From positions 1 to 50,000 of the forward strand of contig CAIIXF020000015.1 of assembly GCA_903813345.2 (NCBI GenBank): a DNA stretch of 50,000 nt, in the 5' to 3' direction. The position numbers and the translations under genes are program-made. The notes under the pieces were generated by a model, which was given only the letters and a program-made list of their open reading frames with translations, did not search any database and was not told the DNA's origin. Origin of the DNA: Owenia fusiformis. Its lineage: Eukaryota; Annelida; Polychaeta; Sabellida; Oweniidae. The stretch's first letter is position 1. Every line of letters begins with the position of its first letter. Shown here in pieces: positions 1 to 9,440 of the stretch.

Positions 1-548
1 CTGATTAAACGGAGTGATTTTCATTTAGAATGCGGGACGCATTCTTTGGAGGAGAAGCAAATGTGACGGAGTGATTTTCATGTTGTATTTTATAATTAAT
101 ATCTTATACTTTTACTTTGTTTTTACTTTGTAAATTAATTAATGGAAACATGATACAAAAAGCATTTAGATAAACAACAGGTCATGTAGTACACCTGGGA
201 TATCTCTGGTCAGTTTCTCACATTAAATATGCAATCATTACAATTGTTCAGAGCATCTTCAGACTTACAAATGTTTCTTTAATTTACATTTAATTTACAT
301 TTCTATATCTTGGATTCTAATTAGGATTTGAAGCAGTCTTCCTATTGTTAAACTTTTTACATAACAGATTTGAAGTGATCATGTGATGTCTGGTTTTGAA
401 GAATATACTATATGCCATGTGAGATTTGGGTCACTTTCGGCCTAGACTTCAAAAAGACATAACTAGATTTAGCAGTAGATTAGAAGTGAAAACAAGTGAA
501 ATAAATAAAAGATAGAAATTAAAACATCACACTATTATGTACATTTAA
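1..548. other. AT-rich stretch with short repeats, no gene seen
   Basis: No convincing coding frame. The motif CGGAGTGATTTTCAT occurs twice, at 10-24 and 67-81, with a perfect 7-bp hairpin between them (GAATGCG / CGCATTC, 28-44). This may be the end of a repeat that continues left of the window. The remainder is AT-rich and shows nothing else. Confidence 0.5.
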
Positions 549-905
549 TATAAAGAAAGCCCGGTCATACTACACAAAACACATGCAGTTGAACCTGAGG
601 GTTATGTGGTAAACCAGCTCAGTAGGAACCAGAGGAGGCACATAACACAGCTTAGATCAGGGACACTGAAAATCCATATAGAGACTGGCAGATACTGTAG
701 ACCACCAACTCCCATTGAGAACAGACTTTGTACATGTGGAACAGGCTCAATTGAAGATGAAAGACACATTCTTTTATCTTGCAATATGTATGAACAACAA
801 AGGCAAGAACTTATAAACACAAGAACACAAATGTGTACAATACTATACAATACGATACAATACCAATGGGTGATCCCGTCAAATGGTTATCCTGAAAATG
901 AGTAG
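549..905 (+). pseudogene. C-terminal remnant of a non-LTR (LINE-type) retrotransposon polyprotein
   Basis: The frame is open from just after a stop at 546-548 to the stop at 903-905, about 118 residues. It begins in mid-protein with no good ATG. The reading contains the pattern L-R-x-G-T-L, then I-E-T-G-R-Y, then R-P-P-T-P, then a small zinc-knuckle-like C-x-C-x(10)-H-x(4)-C (residues CTCG...H...SC). This order is what I know from the extreme C-terminus of LINE ORF2 proteins in molluscs and other marine invertebrates, downstream of the reverse transcriptase. No reverse transcriptase or endonuclease is present upstream, so the copy is 5' truncated, the usual outcome of incomplete target-primed reverse transcription. 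The last ~25 residues, after RQEL, are low-complexity (ACA/ATA-rich) and probably not ancestral. The short tandem repeats that follow could be its 3' UTR. Family assignment is from motif memory only. Confidence 0.75.
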
Positions 906-1680
906 ACAAGACTTTACTGTAACAATTTTGGGACAGAAAATGCAAAATGGCCACCTTAGTCTGAGCTCTAGATTTTCATACTAAGATCCATCCCTGAAAA
1001 TTTGAAATTGATCTGTCAAACAGTAAACCAGACAACGCGTAAACAAGACTTTACAGACAAGATTTTAGGACAGAAAATCCAAAGTGGCTGCCTTGACATT
1101 TGCCCAGAATGCCTAAAAACTAATCAGTTCTAGATTTTCATACTATTAAGAATCATCCCTGAAAATTTGAAATTGATCTACCAAATGGTTCACCTGAAAA
1201 CATGTAGACAAGACTTTACAGAAAATATTTTAGGACGGAAAATCCAAAATGGGTGCCCTGACATTTATCCAGAATGCCAAAAAATTAATCAGTTCTAGAT
1301 TTTAATATAAGGAATCATCCCTGAAAATTTGAAATTGATCTACCAAACGGTCACATAGACAAGGCGTTACATTCAAGATTTTAGGACAGAAAATCCAAAA
1401 AGGCTGCCTTAACATTTACCCAGAATGCCAAAAAAATAATCAGATCTAGATTTTCATACTAAGAATCATCCCTAAAAATTTGAAATTGATCTACCAAATG
1501 GTTCACTTGAAAAATGGTAGACAAGACTTTACAGACAAGATTTTAGGACGAAATATCCAAAATGGCTGCCTTGACATTTACCCAGAATGTCAAAAAAACT
1601 AATCAGATCTAGAATTTCATACTAAGAATCAGATTTTAGGATGGAAAAATCCAAAATGGCCGACAATAAAAAAGTGATTA
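904..1680. repeat. Tandem repeat, ~140-165 bp unit, about five copies
   Basis: Units restart at about 904, 1041, 1205, 1357 and 1519, with a partial unit near 1625. Each has AGACAAGACTTTAC, then ATTTTAGGACAGAAAATCC, then AAAATGGCTGCC, then TAGATTTTCATACTAAG, then TGAAAATTTGAAATTGATCT. Unit lengths vary because of internal deletions. It starts exactly where the LINE frame stops, so it may be that element's repetitive 3' UTR. Confidence 0.85.
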
Positions 1681-2175
1681 TTAGTTTTCGCTGATTTCTT
1701 TTTATAAAATTATCACATATATAACTACTGTTAACAATAACATAGGCTTTTACAGCAAAGTACACCTGAAATTATTTATAAAGCTACCAAACAGTTCAAG
1801 TATGAAAACTCAAAAACACTGTTCAATATGATACAAAGTATTATCGCGCGCTAACTTTTCTTTAGACATTCAAAATGGCTAACACGACTGAGCTAACAGG
1901 TCCAAAACCTAATCAGATGTAGAATGAAGTAAGCTGAACAAGATTTTGAAGTTTTAAAAGCAACTGTGAAGCCGTTTTTCTTAAAGTTTGCAGACAAGGA
2001 TTTTAGCATTTGACTTCAAAATGGCCGACAGGAAGTAGGTATCGAGCTAAAAAAGTTTCATCCATTTGATTTTGATATCTGTAGCGGTTTTGGAGAAAAC
2101 TGCCGGACGGACAGACGGACGTGCCTAGGCTGACAATATGGCCCCACACTTAGTGGTGGGGACATAAAAATAAAA
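1681..2175. repeat. Downstream arm of the same repeat ending in hairpin and A-rich tail
   Basis: The phrase AAAATGGC recurs at 1872 and 2021. The segment ends with GACGGACAGACGGACG, then a hairpin at 2142-2161 (CCCCAC ... GTGGGG) followed by GACATAAAAATAAAAAG. A hairpin followed by a short A-rich tail at this position fits the 3' end of a retrotransposed element. I infer that 549-2175 may be one truncated insertion. Confidence 0.5.
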
Positions 2176-2920
2176 AGATCATTGTGCAATAATATATGGA
2201 AAAATATATTCCTATCAGTGATCTCGCTAGGCTTTTAGACTCCGGCGGGCCGCCGGATGCTCTCGTGTTCAAACCTGATAACGCCGGTCTTTGGTGCTAA
2301 AAATGAATGCCGCCGGGATCTAAAATATTTTTGAAAAAAGTTTTCCTTGCCACTTTTTATGCTCTTTCACCTCAGCTTTTGAGCTACAACTTCTCAAAAC
2401 ATAAGATAAAGTGTTTACTTACCTTACAGATTCTAATTTTCTAAAATAAAGGTCTTAAGAACCGGTGATTTTCAATTGAAATCACCGTATCATTAAGAGT
2501 ATTTTTGAAGTTGTTTACTTCCTGTAGTTTGAAGAGAGACATCTATTGAGAAAAAACTAGCAATTGATTCCTATAAACATACTCCCTCCAATTTAATTTG
2601 CAATTCCCATTCTATCATGTAGATTAAATAATAAAAATTAAATCTTGGGGAGGGAAATTCTAAAACAAAACAGCCACTAATTAAAGCTTCCTTGAGGAAT
2701 GTATAAATGAGTGGGAAATTTGAATCTGAAAGTTTATACCACATGATTGCATGACAATCAGAAGTTGGGATTTAAATATTTTCACTATGGTCTGGTATAG
2801 AAATGATAATCTTTATACTCTCATTAAGACACCAATATTTCTCTGAAATGTTTGACTAGAAAACATATTCTAAGATCTAAAGCTGACTCTGTTTACTTTT
2901 GAGCAAGAAAAATACCATTT
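2176..2920. other. Non-genic stretch with a small GC-rich patch
   Basis: Mostly AT-rich with no supported gene. A GC-rich patch at about 2236-2320 contains CGGCGGGCCGCCG and CGCCGG motifs, which stand out against the background and may be a repeat fragment. ACCGGTGATTTTCAATTGAAATCACCG-like inverted symmetry is present near 2461-2488 (GGTGATTTC and GAAATCACC arms). Confidence 0.4.
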
Positions 2921-3140
2921 TTGGAGGCAATTTTCCTACTGCCCAAGTGCTACATATACTGGTTATTGCCGGTCAATAGCCAGGATTTACCAAGGAGGGG
3001 GCACTTTTTGAAAAAATTGCGGGGGGTTGAACCCATCGATGAGAAAATACTATCATTTCAGCTTTCATGGGGGGGGGGATCTGCGAAATGCCGGAAATGC
3101 TGAATTTTTTTGCCGGGTTCTAAAAATTTCCTGGTGAGAA
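2921..3140 (+). repeat. Dispersed repeat fragment with G-runs
   Basis: The segment contains ATAGCCAGGATTTACCAAGG, then a stretch of AAAATTGCGGGGGG, then a run of ten G at about 3069-3078. The AGCCAGGATTT...AGGGGG signature is one I associate with interspersed repeats in several invertebrate genomes. A short open frame here is low-complexity and not a gene. The G-run is a likely length-variable or misread site. Confidence 0.5.
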
Positions 3141-3149
3141 CCCTGCCTA

Positions 3150-3300
3150 TTATACATAAATGACATTTGTATATCTTGGATTGCTTCTAGTTTGGTTAAT
3201 AAAGTATGTGGCCTCTTTATTTTGATGCTTCTCTGCCATAGTATTTTCAAAAAGATTAAAGATGCATTATGCCATAGGTTTCTCCCCCAGACAATTAATG
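3150..3300. repeat. Dispersed repeat fragment, shared with 42820-42940
   Basis: The stretch around GTGGCCTCTT...ATTTT.ATGCTTCTCTGCCAT..TATTTTC here matches 42888-42930 with few differences. It is therefore part of a moderately diverged interspersed repeat that also supplies pieces at 4955-5175, 27780-27850 and 35550-35720. Confidence 0.65.
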
Positions 3301-3440
3301 ATGTCCTACTGTTATTGCTCATATAATATCTCACATACCATGGATATATCTTGAGAATAACTTTTGGGTACATTATTGCCGAAATATCGGAAATAACAAC
3401 CAGAATTCTCCAGAATTCAATACACATTGAGTCACTCAAG

Positions 3441-4189
3441 GGCCCACAAGCACCTTGAACCAGGCAGCCAATCAGGTTTATGATAAAAAAAATTCAACGA
3501 CCAATCAGATAACAGGAGGACGTAAATATATGTATATATGCAACATATATTCACTACCGCGATTCCCGGGGGTGAAATATCTGTTAATTATATATCACCC
3601 CGGTACCAAACAGATATTGAAAGCAGGAGAACCATAAAAATATAACGTTAGGTTATTGTTAATATAAACGCATTTAAATACCTGACAGAACTAAATAATA
3701 TTACAATTGTAAAACAATTTCGTTCAGTGCCTGTGAATTCTACAAGCATCAAGATGACCCGGGTACTCATCCTTCTAAATACTGGGGTACCCGACAATAA
3801 ATTTCTACAGTTTATTTTTGCAGTCTGCAATCGCCTAGCATTTCGTTCAGTTTAATCGTGCCTAACAGGCCCAATTACGCAACGAACAAAACTGCTTAAT
3901 TGTACTTCGTGCCTAACAGGCCCAGTACGCAATGAACAAAACTGCTAAATAGTATTTTTAGTCTGCTTATTGATCTATTGATTCATAAAGACCTGAAATG
4001 ATGCATTCAAATAAGACCGCCTCCTAAATGAAATGACTACACATAAAGTGGTGAAAAACAACAAACTAAAGTTGAAAGATCGCAACGTTCGTTACTTTGT
4101 TCAATTCTGGAAATCTCCAAGGGGCTGCAAATGGGAAATTATTTAGATTTAGATTTTATAACCTCAGAATACTGCCTTCAGTGGGGTTT
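3441..4189. other. Non-genic stretch with paired CCAAT boxes and a 51-bp tandem duplication
   Basis: Two identical CCAATCAG boxes lie at 3468-3475 and 3501-3508, a spacing of 33 bp. They could be promoter elements, but no first exon is evident next to them. At 3857-3960 a 51-bp unit beginning CGTGCCTAACAGGCCCA occurs twice in tandem, with about 90 percent identity by eye. The rest is AT-rich and shows nothing supportable. Confidence 0.45.
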
Positions 4190-4885
4190 GTGTAGAAAAC
4201 CGGGTGACCGGGTAACCGGGTAGCCGGGTGACCAGGTACCCTATCTTCCTACCAGGGTTATGCCTCAAAACGCCCAACTGACATCCCAATCAACGTACCA
4301 GTGACACAACCAATCAAGCAAACAACCAAACAAGCAACACAATTTATCTAACAATAAAGCAACCGGCAAAGACAAACAAAATTAATATATTATAATGTCA
4401 ATCAGTGAGGCAATAAATCAAGCAACTAACGTTGTATTGTACATCGTACACTAATTAACAGGTAAAAACGGCAAATAACGTTTCAATTTACGCGTACGTA
4501 AATTTTCCAGATTTGTTTAATATCTAGTAGAAATCGCCATCATAGAAAACAATCATTGATATCCTGTCAATCACTCAGACAATAAATCAAGCAACTACAT
4601 GTAATGTCATCGTACATGTAAACTGTGTAAATAACTACCTAGGACTCCCAAAATTCAGTCTCTTACAGGTTCTTGGTAAAATGATAACTTAAAAATATTG
4701 AAGGGTAGTCTACAAATGTGCAACTTTGAAAGTTGGTAACCCTGCAAGGAACGTTAATTACCCGGTTACCCTAGTCTATTTCCAATAGACTGAATTTCAA
4801 AAAAAAATATATCAGACTAGAGGATATAGTCTACCGGTTACCCGGCAACCCGGTCACCCGGTTTTTTACACTAACCCCCTTCAGT
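4190..4885. mobile_element. Inverted-repeat (MITE-like) element with ACCGGGT-rich ends
   Basis: The left end (4190-4245) carries four copies of ACCGGGT/GCCGGGT after GTGTAGAAA. The right end (4833-4885) is its reverse complement, reading inward as TAGTGTAAAAAACCGGGTGA. The interior is AT-rich and non-coding, and near 4740-4775 it holds GGTAACCCTGCAAGGAACGTT followed by CCCGGTTACCC. A second, one-armed copy lies at 43190-43275 with the same GGTAACCCTGC lead-in. The superfamily is not determinable from the ends, and I could not fix a target duplication. Confidence 0.65.
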
Positions 4886-4929
4886 GTCGTGTTTGGCTGC
4901 GTTCCACAATGTAACCTAGTCCGATGGAT

Positions 4930-5175
4930 GACATACAGTTCGGGACATAAATAAATGACAGGTGGATTTGCTGAAGTGAGAATTTCCCATGTTAAAAATA
5001 AGAAAATTTTCAAGAGGCCATACATCAGTGGATGAGATTATACAAAATGTGAAATATACAAATTTTAAGGGATATGTATCCAGACACTATTGGAAATTAT
5101 GGGCTTTCAGACGACCATAATTAGGAAATGGTGATCGAAAATCGACCTGTCATTTATTTTTGTCCCCAACTGTAG
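4930..5175. repeat. Dispersed repeat, copy related to 42585-42680 and 43810-43915
   Basis: The block starting GGGACATAAATAAATGACA and continuing through GATTTGCTGAAGTGAG and TTTCCCATGTTAAAAATA matches 42588-42650. The block with TTGGAAATTATG, CTTTCAGA and GGAAATGGT (5090-5170) matches 43820-43910. In the 42.6-43.9 kb copy these two blocks are over 1 kb apart, so this copy has an internal deletion or the other has insertions. Confidence 0.7.
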
Positions 5176-5676
5176 AACAAACTGGTAAGTAGATACATGG
5201 TAACATCACATCATTTCATTATTTTAACCATATGAACTGGTAACCAGAATAAGCGATTTGAGTTTAAATGTTCAAATTCAAGTTAATATGCCAACTATAC
5301 GACTTGTCAATTAATTTGTATCAGCATTGTACAAATGTCATTCATGTACAATATGAATATACTTTTTCATATAAGGTCAATGGTCTCCTGATTTCTTATT
5401 TTTGGTGTTCTACTCGTACTGACGAAATAAAACAATGCGCTGTATTGAAGAATGTGTCCAGGTGCATGATATCAAATTATAACACACTAATCCAGCTCAA
5501 ATATAAATCAATATTATCTCCATTAAAATACTCTGGAACAATTTTTTATTTTTATATATTTTAGTCAACTTACTTTTCCAAAGTCTCGGTTTAGCCTGTT
5601 TTCTTCTCGACATTTCAACTCTAAATTTCTAAGTAAACTGCATCTGTCAGTAGGCCCTGTAGCCTAGAAGGAACGT
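5176..5676. other. AT-rich spacer, nothing supported
   Basis: A 98-codon plus-strand frame at 5268-5564 is rich in Tyr, Ile and Phe, as expected of AT-rich DNA. It has no recognisable motif or flanking splice pattern, so I do not call it a gene. Confidence 0.5.
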
Positions 5677-6039
5677 TTACGTTGTTGGCACGATGGAGGT
5701 TGAATCTAGCCAGGGGTGCTCACAGCATGACTCGAACGATGAACATCTCTCGCCGGGACACGAAACACGATCAAGCATTGGATTGCACAGGCTGTAATGT
5801 TTCACGGTTTTCTCCCCAGGTTTTATATACAACACCACATGTGGTTCGATGTTGTTGAAATCGCACAAATTTGCCGTCTTTAAGCCAAAGAATAGATCCC
5901 AGTGGGAAATCAAGAGCCCGTCAGGTACTGCTTGGCTCAGCGTCGGACGAATAGACCCGCTGTTGAGAGATATTGAAATCATTATGAGCTGAAATCCACT
6001 GATGAATAGAAAGAAGTCCATGGGGAGTCGATCAATCAT
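5677..6039 (-). CDS. Candidate first coding exon of an unidentified secreted or membrane protein
   Basis: The minus-strand frame runs from an ATG at 6039 to a stop at 5677 (120 residues). A second ATG at 6021 sits in a better context (CCCCATGG) and would give a protein starting MDFFLFISGF. Either start is followed by a hydrophobic stretch of about 17 residues that looks like a signal peptide. The rest is polar with six cysteines, including a CC pair near residue 107. The frame ends next to a possible splice donor (CAAC|GTAAAC, cut near 5685), so it may be a first exon, not a complete gene. It is less AT-rich than its surroundings, and an NRF1-like site lies 17 bp upstream of the first ATG. 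I do not recognise the family, and no downstream exon could be linked. It could still be a chance frame in a GC-richer patch. Confidence 0.42.
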   Translation of the reverse strand: MIDRLPMDFFLFISGFQLIMISISLNSGSIRPTLSQAVPDGLLISHWDLFFGLKTANLCDFNNIEPHVVLYIKPGEKTVKHYSLCNPMLDRVSCPGERCSSFESCCEHPWLDSTSIVPTT

Positions 6040-6055
6040 GAAGTGCCCTCGTCAG

Positions 6056-6065
6056 TGCGCATGCG
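6056..6065. promoter_or_regulatory. NRF1-like palindromic site
   Basis: TGCGCATGCG matches the palindromic NRF1 consensus closely. Such sites are typical of TATA-less animal promoters, and this one lies immediately upstream of the minus-strand start at 6039/6021. Function is inferred from motif and position only. Confidence 0.4.
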
Positions 6066-6348
6066 TTCTTAAAGACCCCTTTTAAATTTTTCGCAATTAA
6101 TTTTTATTTAATGTCAAGTGTCAACTCGATTTCATATATCTTTTTTTAATATACGTCAACAAGTTTAAAGAAGATTTCATTTGCATTCACTTTAGTTAAC
6201 TCTTAAAGACTACTAGTTATTTATATAATAAATCATACAAGGAAGGGGTCTTATTAGATCTATAGGTGGAAGCACCTTATTTTAGTCTAGACAGCATCTT
6301 TTCCATTCAATCGAGGTTGGGCATGCAGCCGAACCTTTAGACTAGTAC

Positions 6349-6560
6349 CCTATGTATGCACGCGTTGTTTACGGATGTGTAGGTGTTAATTACGCCCGTG
6401 CAGACGTGATTTTACACATATCAAGAATATCACGTTATTTTACCACGTGCTTTTTTGATTGTTTATGTGAATAATTACATGACGTCACATCTCAATTATC
6501 CAATCACGTCAATGGTATATTAGTCAATTTCCCCGGGTATTCGACTTTAATACGCTTTTC
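6349..6560. repeat. Dispersed repeat, copy A of the family at 9130-9258 and 12654-12702
   Basis: The part at 6351-6405 (TATGCACGCGTTGTTTACGG ...) matches 12656-12702. The part at 6417-6540 (TTTTACCACGTGCTTTTTTG ... TTTCCCCGGG) matches 9140-9256 with few differences. It includes a perfect CRE-type octamer TGACGTCA at 6480-6487, conserved in the 9.2-kb copy. Confidence 0.75.
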
Positions 6561-7043
6561 GTCTGATGTACCAAGATTGGGCGCCATATTTGAACATTTT
6601 AGACCTATAGGGCTAGGAAACTCCGTGCTAGAAAGCACGTAAATTACGAAGAAGAAAGTGATTCTCCCAGAGAGAGACGGCTACCAAGCCGCTGTTACCT
6701 TTCGGGAACGTTTTATCTGGAAAGAGTCATTTCAAAGGTAAAATTTAAAATAGATTTATACTGTCAGTGTCAAATAAAGTGAGTAGCGGCCTACGTCCAT
6801 TCGACTGACTCGTCAGCTTAGCCGTCCTTGAATTCTCCGAAATAGGTATCGATGTTTTAGACTATACACGGTGTACATTTTACATAACAATTAATTTTAT
6901 CTTTTTCTCACACAAAATGCATATTTCCTACGATTATAGGTCCTCTTCGGCAGATTTTATTTGATTGCTATAGATCTAGCCTATAAGCTTTAGCCTATAG
7001 ACTTATAAATTGCAATTCCATATACTTACAAGCGGAAATTCTA
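6561..7043. other. Spacer, nothing supported
   Basis: Mixed-composition DNA between two repeats. A moderately GC-richer part at 6640-6850 has no long open frame on either strand. I see no RNA gene or clear promoter. Confidence 0.4.
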
Positions 7044-7110
7044 TTCAGTTTTGAACAAAAAAAAACAATCGGCCGGGCGCCGTCCAATGAATCGGAGCAA
7101 ATGTGACCCA
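7044..7110. repeat. Half copy of a GGCCG-hairpin MITE family
   Basis: TTTTGAACA, then CAATCGGCCGGGCGCCGTCC, then AATCGGAGCAAATGTGACCC matches one arm of the hairpin elements at 19526-19652 and 30098-30208 and the half copy at 26498-26544. The opposite arm is missing. Confidence 0.65.
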
Positions 7111-7353
7111 GGCATCACCAATGCCTTAGGGGTGAAGTTGTGTTGAGATTTTGAATTGAAATCTTTAAATGAATTATATTATCTTGGTAATTAAAAATAA
7201 ATCTCGTGTTTTGATTAAAATTAAGACATCCTGTAACAATCTATTGATTTAATTAGACTTTGGGGAAATGCACGTACATGACACTTGATAGTTGGGAGTT
7301 TAAGCTAGCGAAATTTTTCACAACGTAACCGTGAACGCAAAGCCTCTGAATTC

Positions 7354-8271
7354 ACGGGATACTAGAGTATCCGCGTATATTGAGTATGACCGGTTCTAAG
7401 CTTACGAGTGTGACCGTATTTCTGTTCCTATAAACAGACGAGGTGAGTACTTGCTTTTTATGAACACTTTCGGACGTTTTCTTTTTATCCTACTTGGTCA
7501 ATGAATGATACTTGGTATACTTATAATGCCAGGCATATCACAAGGGGCCTTAATCAACAGAAAACGTATTAATATTAGATTGAAGCCGTAAAATCCTAGT
7601 TTCCAGCATCTTTGATCAGTTTTTGTGTAACACAACGCAACTCCGAAGAGGATGACACATCTTATGTATAACATATAGCTAGATCTACAAATTAGTCATG
7701 AATATTTTAAATAATTTAGCCTGCTCTGTCCAAATATGATACATCTTTGAATTTTTGAGAATACGAATGTCACTGGTGCCCCATTATTGGAGAATACGGT
7801 TGTGAAATGTCTTGGATGTCGTGTTACACTCGTTTCCATGACATTTCACAAGCGTATCCTCTGGGAAAAGATAAATCCTTCTCTTGCTCACTCTACGGGG
7901 GATCATATGAACTGAGATTTGGAGATCTTGTTCAGGTTAGCCATAAAAAGGTTTGGGATTTGTTTTTTTCTACTGTGATATTAATGATTTGGCTCTAAGG
8001 CGAGAAATCTGTACTTTCTGATTGATATTCCATTATGAACTGTTACATTGCTAAAATAGCTCATGTTTAACATTTTTTTGTTACATTACTATTAAATACA
8101 GCATAAACTGTATTCAACAAACACAATTTCAAAAAGGATAATATAGAAGTTAACCTTTATTTTCCATTTTTAAGCAGCTGTGCCTCTCATGACTTTCCAA
8201 AACAGGTCATATTCGTAGCCTAAGAACCGGTCATACTCAATATACGCGGATACTCTAGTTACCCGTGTGAA
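7354..8271. mobile_element. TIR element, ~0.92 kb, non-autonomous
   Basis: The left end (CACGGGATACTAGAGTATCC ..., from 7359) and the reverse complement of the right end (CACACGGGTAACTAGAGTAT ..., to 8267) are nearly identical for about 65 bp, through TATTGAGTATGACCGGTTCT. Each end holds a small hairpin (GGATACT / AGTATCC). Candidate target duplication is AATT on both sides (GAATT at the left, GAATT at the right). CAC ends with a 4-bp duplication would fit Chapaev-like elements, but this is a weak inference. The interior (7450-8200) is AT-rich, and its only open frame (63 codons at 7807) has no known motif. Confidence 0.75.
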
Positions 8272-8760
8272 TTAATACAGTAATGTATATAGCGCGCATA
8301 CAAAACAGAAAACAAGCGCTACTTAGTCTACTTCAGATACCCGATCAGTTTCAGATCTGTGTTTAGAACGGAAGATTTGCAATTTCACGTTGGTGGCAAC
8401 GGGAATCATTATACTCATGTCTTTTGAATACTATGCTGGCAATTTTGATTTCGATGCATAGTATAATGCTTTCTGAAGAAAATGATGTATGTCATACATG
8501 TTTTAGTTTCAAATATCTTACGAAACGAGCATGTTTAAAATATGTAACATAGAAAACCAGCTGTATAACTATCAATGGCATAGTACGCACGATGATGTGT
8601 AGTCTAAGTAACGGACTAAGTAAACACTGTGCCGAACGATTGTTTTATGTGAGAAAACTACATGCATTTGTATAGGGCGATTTATACGTACAGGTTTCCC
8701 GTTCAATTTTATGTGCATTGCTTAAAGTCTCAAGTATTGAAAACAAGACTATAACCAGAA
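8272..8760. other. Spacer, nothing supported
   Basis: AT-rich DNA with no open frame of note and no match elsewhere in the window that I could see. Confidence 0.4.
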
Positions 8761-9260
8761 TGGTAAAGTTAGTTCATTTCAAATGGCGAATCGCCAAATA
8801 AAAACGGACGTCGTAATTAGCAATTTTCAACGTTTAAGGCTGCTATGTTAATGAATAGAATTATAATTGGCCATTTGATAAATGACCCATTTTCATTTTC
8901 TGGGGGAAGCTTATTTTTTAAACCCCTGGCATTGATCTTTTTTATTACGTAAGTTCAATCTAGATCTTCCAATAACCATTTCGAGTAAATTCTGATATTA
9001 ACAACAACAACAAATTTACAGCAGGTTAAAGACGTTGAATTTGCCCATTTTTACCATATTTTCGCTAAAACTATGACGTCACGCTACCACTCCCCATACA
9101 AAGTGATTTTAAAACACGTTTTTTCTGGGGCCCCCATCAAGAATATATATCGCATCATTTTACCACGTGCTTTTTTGATTGTTTATGTGAATAATTATAT
9201 GACGTCACAACTAGATTATCCAATCACGTCAATGATATACTTGTTCATTTCCCCGGGAAC
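8761..9260. repeat. Dispersed repeat, copy B (uninterrupted reference copy)
   Basis: This copy reads continuously through AAGGCTGCTATG, TAATGAATAGAATTATAATT and GGCCATTTGATAAATGACCC, then AAGCTTATTTTTTAAACCCC, then CTATGACGTCACGCTAC. It supplies the empty-site sequence for the two transposons that split copy C (9347-9440 and 11847-12112). Two TGACGTCA octamers are present (9074-9081 and 9200-9207). Confidence 0.85.
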
Positions 9261-9346
9261 TTTCGGGGAAATAAGTAAAAAGTAAACTAACTAAAAAGTA
9301 AACTAACATGACACCTTAGCAGTAATGAAGATAAGAAACTATTGAC

Positions 9347-9440
9347 CAGAAAGGTAAAATGAGCTCCTTTCAAATGGCAGATCGCTAAATAAAACGGGGC
9401 GTCGTAATTAAGCAATTTTCAATATTTAAGGCTGCTATGT
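9347..9440. repeat. Dispersed repeat, copy C, left half
   Basis: It matches 8761-8845 (AAAGGTAAA..., TTTCAAATGGC, CGTCGTAATTA, AAGGCTGCTATGT) and stops abruptly at 9440, where a transposon begins. The right half resumes at 11847. Confidence 0.85.

Noticed and set aside
3065-3439. 124-codon minus frame
   Set aside because: It overlaps G-run and dispersed-repeat sequence; residues at its end are Pro runs from the poly-G tract.
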